Assembly (NCBI GenBank): GCA_051984675.1
Contig: JBPYFK010000085.1
Coordinates: 43,267-107,266, forward strand
Direction: 5' to 3'
Length of the DNA: 64,000 nt
Source: JBPYFK01 sp051984675
Lineage (GTDB): Bacteria > Actinomycetota > Actinomycetes > Mycobacteriales > Pseudonocardiaceae
Part shown: positions 17,093-25,757 of the stretch, one piece after another
How the letters are laid out: every line of letters starts with the position of its first letter
Numbering within the stretch: position 1 is the stretch's first letter
The notes under the pieces: generated by a model
Databases searched by the model: none
What the model saw: only the letters and a program-made list of their open reading frames with translations
What the model was told of the DNA's origin: nothing
Made by a program: the position numbers and the translations under genes

Positions 17093-18070
17093 GTGCCGAC
17101 AAGGCAAGGTGCAGCCCACGACGAACATCCCGACCGGCCCCGACATGTGCGCGCCGGGCGCAACGGGGGCCAGGACCAGGCTAGCGATGGAAGTGTTGGT
17201 GAGGCGCTGGACAGCGCCAAAGTCGCTGGCCGAGCTTCCGCGCGGGCGGCGGTGGCGGCGGCGGGCGAAGCCGACCAGTCGCTGTCGACGACGCCGGACC
17301 TGACGGCGGCGGCGTTCTTCGACGTCGACAACACCATGATGATGGGCGCGTCCATGTTCCACTTCGCCCGGGGACTGGCCGCGCGGAAGTTCTTCACCGC
17401 GTCCGACCTCGCCGGGTTCGCATGGCAGCAACTGAAGTTCCGGGTCGGCGGGCGGGAAGATCCGCAGGACGTGCAGACCAGCCGGGAACAGGCCCTCGCC
17501 TTCGTCGCCGGTCGACGCGTCGACGAGCTCGTGGACCTGAGCGAGGAGATCTACGACGAGTTGATGGTCGACCGGATCTGGGCCGGGACCCGAGCCCTCG
17601 CCCAGATGCATCTCGACGCCGGGCAGCGGGTCTGGCTGGTCACCGCCACACCGGTCGAACTCGCGCAGATCATCGCGCGTCGGCTCGGCCTGACCGGAGC
17701 GCTGGGCACCGTCGCCGAGAGCTCGCACGGCGTCTACACCGGGCGCCTGGTAGGCGAGATGCTGCACGGCCGGGCGAAGGCGCACGCCGTGCGCGCGCTG
17801 GCCGCCAGCGAAGGGTTGGACCTGCGCCGGTGCACGGCGTACTCGGACTCCTCCAACGACGTCCCGATGCTGTCGGTCGTCGGCACCGCAGTGGCGGTCA
17901 ACCCCGACCAGCGGCTCCGCGACATGGCCCGGGCGCGCGGCTGGGAGATCCGTGACTTCCGCACCGGCCGCAAGGCGGCGCGGATCGGGATGCACTCCAT
18001 GCTCGGCGCCGGAGCGGTGGCCGGCGCGGTCGCCGCCGGGCTCGCCTATCGCAAGCGCGACCGGTTGTGA
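17093..18070 (+). CDS. HAD-IB family hydrolase (SerB-like)
   Basis: A 325-residue HAD superfamily hydrolase of subfamily IB. Motif I is FFDVDNTMMMGAS near residue 82. The helical cap follows, with the conserved WAGTRALAQMHLDAGQRVWLVTATP (motif II) in the middle. Motif IV is AYSDSSNDVPMLSVVG near residue 260. An N-terminal disordered region of about 60 residues precedes the domain and a C-terminal Gly/Ala membrane-like helix (about 302-320) ends it. The GTG at 17093 has GGGAGG seven bases upstream. M. tuberculosis has the related SerB1 (Rv0505c) in the same relative place and orientation, but the true substrate is unknown. Confidence 0.88.
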   Translation: MPTRQGAAHDEHPDRPRHVRAGRNGGQDQASDGSVGEALDSAKVAGRASARAAVAAAGEADQSLSTTPDLTAAAFFDVDNTMMMGASMFHFARGLAARKFFTASDLAGFAWQQLKFRVGGREDPQDVQTSREQALAFVAGRRVDELVDLSEEIYDELMVDRIWAGTRALAQMHLDAGQRVWLVTATPVELAQIIARRLGLTGALGTVAESSHGVYTGRLVGEMLHGRAKAHAVRALAASEGLDLRRCTAYSDSSNDVPMLSVVGTAVAVNPDQRLRDMARARGWEIRDFRTGRKAARIGMHSMLGAGAVAGAVAAGLAYRKRDRL

Positions 18071-18120
18071 GCCGACCCGAGAGCAGCTGGGCCGCGGTCA
18101 GCCGAGATTAATACGCGGCG

Positions 18121-19209
18121 TCAGCCCAGAAAGACGTTCTGCCGCCGCGCCAACAACCGGTACAAGCTCTCCTGGATCGTCTCCCGAACCTGATCGCTGA
18201 GATTGAACACGAGCATCGGGTCGTCCGCCGCCCCGTCCGGGTACGAACTCGTTTCGATCGGCTCCCCGAATTCGATGTACCACTTGGAGGGCAACGGAAC
18301 CGCTCCCAGCAGACCAAAGTGCGGGAACAGCGGGGTCACCGGGAAGTAGGGCACGCCGAGTAGCCGCGCCAACGGGCGAATGTCGGCGAGCTTCGGATAG
18401 ATTTCCTCCGCCCCCACGATGGAGCAAGGAATAATCGGAACACCCGTACGCAGCGCGGCCGAAACAAAGCCTCCTCTGCCGAAACGTTGCAATTTGTAAC
18501 GGTCACGGTAAGGCTTTCCGATGCCTTTGAAACCCTCGGGCCACACGCCCACCAGCTCGCCAGAACGCAACAACCGCTCCGCATCCGGGTTACAGGCCAA
18601 CGTATGCCCGGCCTTGCGTGCCACCGCGCCCACAACCGGAAGACGGAAGACCAGATCCGCCGCCAACATACGGAGATGCCGTCCCGCCGGATGGTAATCG
18701 CGCAACGCCACCTCGGTCATGAGGGCGTCCCACGGCAACGTGCCGGAATGGTTCGCTACCACCAGCGCCCCGCCGTCCGGCACATTGTGCACACCAACGG
18801 CTTCGACACGGAACCAGCGCTCGTAGAACGGTCGCAACAACGGCAACAAGAGGTTGTCCGTCAGCTCAGCGTCGAATCCGAAATCATCGATGTGGTAGTC
18901 GCCGAGAAGTCGCCTGCGGACGAAGGCCAGCGCCTCGACGACGGTGTCCTCCCACGTGCCAGCGCCTCCCGGGCCGCCGAGCGCGAACTCGGTCTCGTCC
19001 CGTCCCTGCGCGGGCCTCCCGATGTTCTCGGTCGTCCCCTCGTCCCCGAGGGTCCGCTGGCGGCCCTGGCGGCCCTCCCTGGGGCCTCCGCGACCTCCAG
19101 CGCCAGTCTCCTTCGGAAGCGCCGACAGCGAGGAACGCCCGGGCGGGCGGGTTGCGCCAAAAATCTCTCTTTCGGCACCATGCAACGGGATCACACGTGC
19201 ATCGGCCAT
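18121..19209 (-). CDS. Lysophospholipid acyltransferase family protein (PlsC-like)
   Basis: A 362-residue acyltransferase of the PlsC/LPLAT family. The catalytic HX4D motif is seen in VVANHSGTLPWDAL near residues 147-160. The later Gly/Pro-rich blocks are WPEGFKGIGKPYRDRYKLQRFGRGGF and PIIPCSIVGAEEIYP. About 100 residues before it are charged and disordered, then a helical part. GTG/ATG choice is clear: ATG 19209 has GGGAGA upstream. It follows the epimerase gene in the same direction by 12 bp. M. tuberculosis Rv0502 is the likely counterpart. Role: transfers an acyl chain to a lysophospholipid or a related acceptor at the membrane. Confidence 0.88.
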   Translation of the reverse strand: MADARVIPLHGAEREIFGATRPPGRSSLSALPKETGAGGRGGPREGRQGRQRTLGDEGTTENIGRPAQGRDETEFALGGPGGAGTWEDTVVEALAFVRRRLLGDYHIDDFGFDAELTDNLLLPLLRPFYERWFRVEAVGVHNVPDGGALVVANHSGTLPWDALMTEVALRDYHPAGRHLRMLAADLVFRLPVVGAVARKAGHTLACNPDAERLLRSGELVGVWPEGFKGIGKPYRDRYKLQRFGRGGFVSAALRTGVPIIPCSIVGAEEIYPKLADIRPLARLLGVPYFPVTPLFPHFGLLGAVPLPSKWYIEFGEPIETSSYPDGAADDPMLVFNLSDQVRETIQESLYRLLARRQNVFLG

Positions 19210-19221
19210 TGGAGTCTCCCT

Positions 19222-20256
19222 TTACCGAAGCCTGGTAACGGCGTCGGCGATTCCGCGTTCCACGGCCACGAGCCGTTCCGGGTCGAGCACCGGACGCAGG
19301 TCACGCCCCCGCACGTAATCGTCGAACGTTTGCTGGCTGGTCCATCGCGGTGAGAAACCGAACCGTTCCCGCAACTTCCGGGTGTCCACGACCCGCCCGA
19401 AGTTCAGAAACCGCATTTGTTCCGGCGAGAAGTCGACCAACCTGGCACTGCGGAAGAATCGACCAACCGACGAGACAGCCGGGCTGGGAACCGGCATCGT
19501 GAACCGGCCGGCACGCCTGATCGCCTGCGACAGCATCAGCACCCCGTCTGCGCCGACATTGAACACACCGGGCAGTTCTTCCAGCGTGGCCTGCTCCAAC
19601 ACCGCCAGCGCATCCTCTGGGTGCAGTAATTGCAGCCGGGCGTCATAACCGAGCACTGTCGGCACCACGGGAAGCGCGAAATAGCGAGTGAGAACAGTGT
19701 CGAGGCGAGGGCCGATCAGGTTCGCGAATCGCAGTGTCGTCGTCTCCACGTCCGGCCGTCGACGACCAAATCCACGAACGTAACCCTCAATGTCCACGGC
19801 ATCCTTGGCGAAACCGGACGAGGGCAGATCCCGGGGTTCCATCTCTTCGGTGAAGACGGCGGGATCTCGGGAGCTGACCCCATACACGGACGTGGTCGAT
19901 TTGACGACCAGCTTGCGCACGAGCGGCGACTTCTGACACGCGGCCAGCAGCTGCATCGTGCCGATGACGTTCATTTCCTTCATGACCGACCGGCCGTGCG
20001 GGCCGGGACTGGTCGTCACCGAAGTGTGCACGACGGTGTCCACCCGGCCTGCCGTGATCACCTTCGCGATCAACGGGTTACGGATATCCGCCCGGACGAA
20101 CTCCGCACGCCCCATCCGCCGCAACAGGTCACGGCTCGGTGGCACCGTGTCCACGCCGAGGACCCGCTCCACGTCGGGATTCGCGGCGAGCCGCGCGGCC
20201 ACGTGTCCGCCCAGGAACCTGCTGACACCGGTGACCAGCACCACGTTCGGGGTCAT
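19222..20256 (-). CDS. NAD-dependent epimerase/dehydratase family protein
   Basis: A 344-residue extended short-chain dehydrogenase. The N-terminal NAD site is VLVTGVSRFLGGHVAARL (residues 6-23), a variant of GXXGXXG. A Ser-Thr-Ser-Val-Tyr-Gly run stands at the catalytic Ser/Tyr region, and the usual YXXXK is not obvious: the residues after it read DLPSSGFAKDAVDIEGYV, so catalysis may be altered or the protein may bind a cofactor without epimerising. A C-terminal RFGFSPRWTSQQTFDDYV fits the family. The counterpart in M. tuberculosis is Rv0501 (annotated GalE2). It lies 12 bp upstream of the acyltransferase gene, as in mycobacteria. Confidence 0.88.
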   Translation of the reverse strand: MTPNVVLVTGVSRFLGGHVAARLAANPDVERVLGVDTVPPSRDLLRRMGRAEFVRADIRNPLIAKVITAGRVDTVVHTSVTTSPGPHGRSVMKEMNVIGTMQLLAACQKSPLVRKLVVKSTTSVYGVSSRDPAVFTEEMEPRDLPSSGFAKDAVDIEGYVRGFGRRRPDVETTTLRFANLIGPRLDTVLTRYFALPVVPTVLGYDARLQLLHPEDALAVLEQATLEELPGVFNVGADGVLMLSQAIRRAGRFTMPVPSPAVSSVGRFFRSARLVDFSPEQMRFLNFGRVVDTRKLRERFGFSPRWTSQQTFDDYVRGRDLRPVLDPERLVAVERGIADAVTRLR

Positions 20257-20481
20257 CTGTCTCCTCGCCGGAACCGCAACGCGAACGGCATCACTCGCGG
20301 TAGCTAGATGACTGCAATGCTACCGGTCTGCCTATCCGCGCCAGTCATCCAGGAGTTAACGGCATATGACAGATTCACCCGAAAGTTGGGGACGGCCCGC
20401 TATGGGGAACCTGACCGAGCACCCCCAGAAAGCCGCCGGCCGTCGCGGCCTCACGAGCCGCGACGGCCGGCGGCAAGCGCC

Positions 20482-20583
20482 TCACTTGCCCAACTTGCGA
20501 CGCTGGACGCGGGTTCGCCGGAGAAGCTTGCGGTGCTTCTTCTTGGACATGCGCTTACGGCGCTTCTTGATGACCGAGCCCAT
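20482..20583 (-). CDS. 30S ribosomal protein bS22 (AURKAIP1/COX24 family)
   Basis: A 33-residue, highly basic protein with the sequence [20 protein letters not shown] continuing through an Arg/Lys tail ending VQRRKLGK. This is the actinobacterial bS22 protein found on the 30S subunit. ATG 20583 has GAAGGA about 6 bases upstream. The same gene lies between the excisionase-type regulator and the epimerase gene in M. tuberculosis (Rv0500B), which confirms the call despite its small size. Confidence 0.95.
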
Positions 20584-20746
20584 GCGGAATCCTTCGCTGT
20601 CGTTGGTGGCTAAACGTCGAACGGCCCAGCGGTGCCCGGTCCGGGCACCCAAGCCAGGCACGACCGACCCCCGAGCGTACCGGGGTACCCACCGACGCCC
20701 TGCGGAGTGGTCGGCGGCAGATCCAGAGACCGCCCTGTAGACGTGG

Positions 20747-20971
20747 TCAGCCCACGTCGTAATAGGCGCTTTCCAGGTACGAGTGCACGTCCTTTTCCGC
20801 CACCCGGAACGAGCGTCCCACCCGCACCGCTGGCAGCTCGCCCGCGTGCACGAGCCGGTACACGGTCATCTTCGAGACACGCATCATCTTCGCCACCTCA
20901 GCGACGGTGAGGAACTGCACCTGACCGATGCTCGGCGGAGCTTGTTGGCTAGGTTCTGAATTCGCAGACAT
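20747..20971 (-). CDS. Excisionase/BldC-type helix-turn-helix DNA-binding protein
   Basis: A 74-residue protein with a single MerR/excisionase-like winged helix at about 20-72: [44 protein letters not shown]. It ends in the conserved [10 protein letters not shown]. The N-terminus is short and polar. It is the counterpart of M. tuberculosis Rv0500A, between proC and bS22. The ATG at 20971 is chosen because it opens the conserved segment; the open frame continues upstream without conservation. The target DNA is unknown; the gene is 246 bp downstream of the proC stop region and 163 bp upstream of bS22. Confidence 0.9.
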
Positions 20972-21217
20972 TTTCACCGCGTCCTTCAGCACGTGGCGTG
21001 CCGTCGGCTTCCCCTCCGACGGACTTCCTACGCGCGTGCTTTTTCGAGAGTAACGGGACGGGAGGGGTGGCTGCGACGTTGCGCTCAGCGGGAGCACAAC
21101 TCAGCATCTATGACTCGGCCCCGGAGGCCGGGACCACGGGCAGCTCGACCTCGTTAGCAGCGCTGTGCGCTGCGGAATTCATAACCTCATCATCAACAAC
21201 TCAGTGCGCCTGAGCGC

Positions 21218-22030
21218 TCACTCAGAGTCGCGGAACTTGCCCAGCTCGACGGACCTGTCCCGGGCGGCCTCGATGGCGGCAATCAGTGCCGCCCGCACGC
21301 CGTGCTTCTCCAGCTCGCGAATCCCCGCGATGGTGGTACCTCCTGGGGACGTCACAGCCTCGCGCAGTATCACGGGGTGCCCCTCACCGTCCCGGAGCAT
21401 CGCGGCGGCGCCCACCGCCGACTGGACGATCAGGTCGGCGGCGACCGCACGCGGCAGCCCCAGCAGGATGCCCGCGTCGATCATGGCTTCGACCAGGTAG
21501 AAGAAGTAGGCGGGACCAGAGCCGGACAGCGCCGTGACGGCGTCCTGCTGCCCTTCCGGCACGCGGACGACCTTGCCCACGCTGCCGAGGAGCTCCTCCA
21601 CGATGGCCAGGTGCGCGGAAGCGGCGTACTGACCCGGCGAAATGGCGCTCATCGCTTCGCCGACCAGCATGGGGGTGTTGGGCATGACCCGGACCACCGG
21701 GGTCCCTTCCGGCAGCCGCTTCTCGAAGAGCTCCGTGGGCAGCCCCGCGCACAGGGAAACCACCAGCTGGCTGGGGCTGACCAGGGGCGCCAGCTCGCTC
21801 ACGACGGGGTCGATGTCCTGCGGCTTGACGGCGATCACCAGCACGTCCGCGCGCCGCGCCGCGGACGGAACGTCGACACTCTCGATGCCGTACTGCTTGG
21901 TCAATTCAGCGGCCCGCTCTGGATGCCGCTCGGTGAACAGCAGGTCTTCCGTGGAGCGGCCAGCCTTCAGCAGCCCGGACAGCAGCGCTTCGCCAATCTT
22001 GCCGGCTCCGAGTACGGCGATCGTTGTCAT
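21218..22030 (-). CDS. proC: Pyrroline-5-carboxylate reductase
   Basis: ProC (270 residues) makes the last step of proline synthesis, reducing 1-pyrroline-5-carboxylate with NAD(P)H. The Rossmann nucleotide site is AVLGAGKIGEALLSGLLKAG (5-24), followed by VKPQDIDPV, RVMPNTPMLVGEA, and the C-terminal signature ALSGSGPAYFFYLVEAMIDAG. A final AVTSPGGTTIAGI completes the active site. The ATG at 22030 gives the normal N-terminus; the open frame upstream is not conserved. The gene diverges from the acyl-CoA ligase gene, leaving 175 bp for both promoters. Confidence 0.96.
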   Translation of the reverse strand: MTTIAVLGAGKIGEALLSGLLKAGRSTEDLLFTERHPERAAELTKQYGIESVDVPSAARRADVLVIAVKPQDIDPVVSELAPLVSPSQLVVSLCAGLPTELFEKRLPEGTPVVRVMPNTPMLVGEAMSAISPGQYAASAHLAIVEELLGSVGKVVRVPEGQQDAVTALSGSGPAYFFYLVEAMIDAGILLGLPRAVAADLIVQSAVGAAAMLRDGEGHPVILREAVTSPGGTTIAGIRELEKHGVRAALIAAIEAARDRSVELGKFRDSE

Positions 22031-22205
22031 GCGAACAGGGTGCCAGAGGGGCGACCGGGCGCTGGAGAGCCTGCCCTCGCTACTCGCGGCCCCCAGCCAG
22101 CACACGGCGCGGCGCGTGTCATCCAGCCCTCCCGTAGTGCGATCTAGCGCACTAATGTGGTTGACCCCACATCCTCGTCTTCGCTGTTGGGAGCTCTGGT
22201 CGCCC

Positions 22206-23840
22206 GTGTTGAGCACGATGCAAGACGACCCGCTGTCCCTCGCCCGGCTACTCAGCTACGGCACCGGTCCCCATGGTTCGGCCGAAGTGGTCACCTGGAC
22301 CGACGGAGAACCGCGCAGGGAGACCTACGCCCACCTCGGCCGACGTGTCGCGCGCTTGGCCCAGGCACTGCGTGGCCTGGGCATCACGGGGGATCAGCGC
22401 GTGGGCACGTTCATGTGGAACAACGCGGAGCATCTCGCGGCGTACCTGGCGGTGCCCTCGATGGGGGCGGTCCTGCACACCCTGAACATCCGGTTGTTCC
22501 CCGATCAGGTGGCCTACATCGCCAACCACGCCGAGGACCAGGTGGTCCTGGTCGACGGCAGCCTGGTGCCGCTTTTCGCCAAGATCCTGCCGTCGCTGAA
22601 GACCGTGCGGCACGTCATCGTCGCCAACCGCACCTCCGACGAGCCGATCGCTCTGGAGGCGCCCGCCGGCGTCGAGGTCCACGACTTCGAGGAACTGCTG
22701 GCGAATCAACCCGAGGAGTTCCCCTGGCCCACCGACGTGGACGAGCGCTCGGCGGCGGCGATGTGCTACACGTCGGGAACCACCGGCAACCCGAAAGGGG
22801 TCGCCTACTCGCACCGGTCGATCTGGCTGCACTCAATGCAGGTGTGCATGAGCGACGGGATGCGGTTGGGCCAGTCCGACCGGGCGTTGGTGGTCGTGCC
22901 GATGTTCCACGCCATGTCGTGGGGCCTGCCTTACGCCGCGTTCATGGTCGGGGCCTCGCTGATCATGCCGGACCGGTTCCTGCAGCCCGAGCCGCTCGTG
23001 CGGATGCTGGCCGCCGAGCGACCCACGATGGCGGCAGCCGTCCCCACCATCTGGCAAGGCGTCCTGCAGGAGTTGGACGCGAACCCGCACGACATTTCCT
23101 CGCTGCGCGAGGTGGTCGTCGGTGGTTCCGCGTGCCCGCCGTCGATGATGCGGGCTTTCGAGGACGGCTACGGCGTACCGGTGCTGCACGCGTGGGGCAT
23201 GACCGAGACGTCTCCGCTGGGAAGCGTGGCGCGCCCGCCGCGGGGAGCTTCCGGCGAGCAGCTGTGGTCCTACCGGGCCAGCCAGGGCAGGATGCCGGCC
23301 TCGGTGGTGGCCCGGCTGATCGGTGAGGACGACGCCGAACAACCGTGGGACGGCACGAGCGTGGGGGAGTTGGAGGTGCGCGGGCCGTGGATCACCGCGC
23401 GCTACTACGGCGACGACGACCCGGAGAAGTTCCACGACGGCTGGCTGCGCACCGGCGACGTCGGAACGATCTCGCCGGACGGGTTCCTCCGCCTGACCGA
23501 CCGCGCGAAAGACGTGATCAAGTCCGGTGGTGAGTGGATCTCCTCGGTGGACCTGGAGAACCACGTCATGGCGCACCCGGCGGTGGCCGAGGCGATGGTG
23601 ATCGGTGTTCCCGACGAGAAGTGGAGCGAGCGCCCGCTGGTAGCGGTCGTGCTGCGGGAGGGCCAGGAGGCCACGCCAGCGGAGCTGCGTGACTTCCTGG
23701 CCGACCGGGTGCCGAAGTGGCAGGTTCCCGACCATTGGGCGTTCGTGGCGGAGACACCCAAGACGAGCGTGGGCAAGTTCGACAAGAAGCGCCTTCGCCA
23801 GCAGTTCGCCGAGGGCGGCCTGGACGTCCACACCCAATGA
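22206..23840 (+). CDS. Long-chain fatty acid--CoA ligase (AMP-dependent synthetase)
   Basis: A 544-residue ANL-superfamily acyl-CoA ligase. The ATP-binding P-loop motif YTSGTTGNPKG is at about 193-203, with AWGMTETSP near 338 and WLRTGDVGTISPDG near 416. The C-terminal hinge and lysine are DRAKDVIKSGGEWIS and KTSVGKFDKK (about 519-528), so both catalytic half-reactions look intact. Start GTG 22206 places the family-typical LSTMQDDPLS at the N-terminus. It converges on the thioesterase gene, so the pair may act in fatty acid activation and release, although they are not in one operon. The exact chain length preference is unknown. Confidence 0.92.
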   Translation: MLSTMQDDPLSLARLLSYGTGPHGSAEVVTWTDGEPRRETYAHLGRRVARLAQALRGLGITGDQRVGTFMWNNAEHLAAYLAVPSMGAVLHTLNIRLFPDQVAYIANHAEDQVVLVDGSLVPLFAKILPSLKTVRHVIVANRTSDEPIALEAPAGVEVHDFEELLANQPEEFPWPTDVDERSAAAMCYTSGTTGNPKGVAYSHRSIWLHSMQVCMSDGMRLGQSDRALVVVPMFHAMSWGLPYAAFMVGASLIMPDRFLQPEPLVRMLAAERPTMAAAVPTIWQGVLQELDANPHDISSLREVVVGGSACPPSMMRAFEDGYGVPVLHAWGMTETSPLGSVARPPRGASGEQLWSYRASQGRMPASVVARLIGEDDAEQPWDGTSVGELEVRGPWITARYYGDDDPEKFHDGWLRTGDVGTISPDGFLRLTDRAKDVIKSGGEWISSVDLENHVMAHPAVAEAMVIGVPDEKWSERPLVAVVLREGQEATPAELRDFLADRVPKWQVPDHWAFVAETPKTSVGKFDKKRLRQQFAEGGLDVHTQ

Positions 23841-23850
23841 GCGCCCCCGG

Positions 23851-23906
23851 GTCACTCCATAGAGATCCCCGAGTCACTCCATAGAAGACCCGGTCACCCC
23901 ATAGAA
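23851..23906. repeat. Triplicated 13-14 bp element spanning a stop codon
   Basis: gtcactccataga at 23851-23863, gtcactccatagaa at 23873-23886 and gtcaccccatagaa at 23893-23906 are spaced 22 and 20 bp apart. The third copy contains the stop codon of the thioesterase gene (23894-23896), so on the minus strand the final TCT-ATG-GG-TGA of that gene is repeated twice more in the intergenic DNA. It lies between two convergent genes. Confidence 0.85.
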
Positions 23907-24739
23907 GTCGTCGAGTTCGGTGAGTTCGGGGTGGTCGGTGTGCTCAGCGCCAGCTGGCGGGCCTGGCACACCAGCCGGCCGGTGGAGTCGATGACGGTGG
24001 TGTCCTCGTCGAACCATTGGCCGTGCACCGCCTTGGATTCGACGGCCAGGCGCAGCCAGCCGTTGGCGGGTCGGGCGCGGACCAGCGCGGTGAGCTGCAC
24101 GGTCGGCGCCCAGCCGAACCGGCCCAGGTTGAACGTCACCGGGACCGTCAGATCGCCGGCGACCAGGGCGAACAGCGGATCCGGCTGGGCGGACCGGGGC
24201 CTGGCCCACAGCCGCAGCCGGGGCGGGTCGGTCGTGGTGCCGGACAGGAAACCGGCGCCTTTCGGGTCCAGCCGCAGCTCGCAGCTGCGAGCGAAGGGGA
24301 AGTTGCCACCCGACTCGGACCGGGCGATGTCGATGGCACCGGTGGGTGGGTTCACGGGCATGTCCGGCAGGTCGCTCCACACGGGCTCGTCGCTGGGCAG
24401 CCGGCCCAGCGTGATCGTGGCTTCCACGCAGATCCGTGCGCTCTGCTCCAGCGTCGCCCGAACGAGGGTGACGGTCCGTCCGGTCTTCATCAGCTCGGTG
24501 CGCAGCAGCACCGGACCGACTTGCGGCGCGCGCGGGAAGTGGGCGCTGACGGACAGCGGGTCGAGCTCGGGTTCGCCCAGCGAGCGCATCGCGGTGCGGG
24601 TGAGCAACGCGATCAGGTACCCGCCGTGGGGCTTGGTGCCCACGGACCATTCGGGGGCGAGGTCGGCTGTGTGCGTCCCGTCTCCCAGCGGGCGTGCTGC
24701 CAGGGAGCTGATGAACGGGTCGGTGTGCAGTTCGGTCAC
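23894..24739 (-). CDS. Acyl-CoA thioesterase family protein (double hotdog)
   Basis: A 281-residue protein with the two-hotdog layout of TesB-like/4HBT_3 thioesterases. The first hotdog (about 15-115) contains SVGTKPHGGYLIALLTRTAM, the family's active-region helix. The second (about 165-275) contains WFDEDTTVIDSTGRLVCQARQLAL, where the Asp is typical of the catalytic region in this family. GTG 24739 is the start. It converges on the acyl-CoA ligase. Likely role: hydrolysis of an acyl-CoA thioester in the cytoplasm. Substrate not known. The last six codons are part of a short direct repeat. Confidence 0.85.
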   Translation of the reverse strand: MTELHTDPFISSLAARPLGDGTHTADLAPEWSVGTKPHGGYLIALLTRTAMRSLGEPELDPLSVSAHFPRAPQVGPVLLRTELMKTGRTVTLVRATLEQSARICVEATITLGRLPSDEPVWSDLPDMPVNPPTGAIDIARSESGGNFPFARSCELRLDPKGAGFLSGTTTDPPRLRLWARPRSAQPDPLFALVAGDLTVPVTFNLGRFGWAPTVQLTALVRARPANGWLRLAVESKAVHGQWFDEDTTVIDSTGRLVCQARQLALSTPTTPNSPNSTTSMG

Positions 24740-24899
24740 GTGCAGCTCACGGGTAGGTGGGGTAGCGGGCGAAGTCGATACCGACCATTCGGTTCCGCAA
24801 TGAATTCACGTTCACGACTTTACGGTGCGCGGCCCGGAGTCGATCACACGGATCAGCGGCCTGATCTCGATTCGCCCGGGGACCGGCCCACCCCTCAGT

Positions 24900-25757
24900 T
24901 CAGTCCCGGACGGGAGCCAGGTGCAGCTTGGCGAACAGCAGTGACTCGGCCAGCAACGCGGCACGTTGTTGCGGGTTCTTGGCCTTGCGGGTGTTCACCT
25001 CAAGCACGACGGTGCCGGCGAACCCGTTGGCCGCCAGCGTTTCGCACACCTCGGCGCACGGCTGCTCGCCCTGCCCGGGAACGAGATGCTCGTCTCGTGG
25101 CGCGCCACTGCCGTCAGCCAGATGCACATGCCGAAGTCCGGTCCCCATCCGCTTCATCAACTCCAACACGTCGACGTGTGCCGCCGAAGCGTGGGACACG
25201 TCCAGGGTGTAGTTGCGGTAGCCGACGTCGGTGGGGTCGGGCGAGGGGCGAAACGCCGAGAGCCCAGCGCCCTTGCCGCCCCGGAGCTTGGTCAGGGTGT
25301 TCGGCGGACGCACCGGGAACATGTTCTCCACCGCGACGTTGATCCCGCTGGTCTCCTCTAACTCCCCCACCAGCTCGGCGAAGCGCTCGGCGTAGCGGCG
25401 CTGCCAGCGAAACGGCGGGTGGACCACCACCGTCGACGCGCCCAGCTCGCTGGCCATGACCACCGCCCGACGCAGCCGCTCCTCGGGCTCCGGCGACCAG
25501 ACCCGCTGGGTGATCAACAGGCATGGCGCGTGGACGGCGAGGACAGGGACTCCGTGCCGGTCGCTGAGCCGGCGGATCGCGTCCACGTCCTGGCTCGTGG
25601 CGTCCGCCCACACCATGACCTCCACGCCGTCGTAGCCGAGCTCGGCGGCCATCTCGAAGGCCGCCCGTACGGGCTGCGGCCACACCGAGGCGCTGGACAG
25701 TCCGACGGGTATGTGCTCCCGCTCGTCGGTGCCGAACGGTCGCTCGCGACCGCTCAA
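24900..25757 (-). CDS. Sugar phosphate isomerase/epimerase (xylose isomerase-like TIM barrel)
   Basis: A 285-residue AP-endonuclease-2/xylose-isomerase-like TIM barrel. Visible barrel elements are FEMAAELGYDGVEVMVW, VLAVHAPCLL, STVVVHPPFRWQ, INVAVENMFP, YTLDVSHASA, LRHVHLADG and GTVVLEVNTR. The conserved Glu and His in these strands suit metal binding. The only start near the family's N-terminus is a TTG at 25757 that overlaps the stop of the upstream membrane protein as TTGA. M. tuberculosis Rv0498 is the likely counterpart. Substrate unknown, and an alternative annotation as hydroxypyruvate isomerase-like would rest on fold only. Confidence 0.82.
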   Translation of the reverse strand: MSGRERPFGTDEREHIPVGLSSASVWPQPVRAAFEMAAELGYDGVEVMVWADATSQDVDAIRRLSDRHGVPVLAVHAPCLLITQRVWSPEPEERLRRAVVMASELGASTVVVHPPFRWQRRYAERFAELVGELEETSGINVAVENMFPVRPPNTLTKLRGGKGAGLSAFRPSPDPTDVGYRNYTLDVSHASAAHVDVLELMKRMGTGLRHVHLADGSGAPRDEHLVPGQGEQPCAEVCETLAANGFAGTVVLEVNTRKAKNPQQRAALLAESLLFAKLHLAPVRD

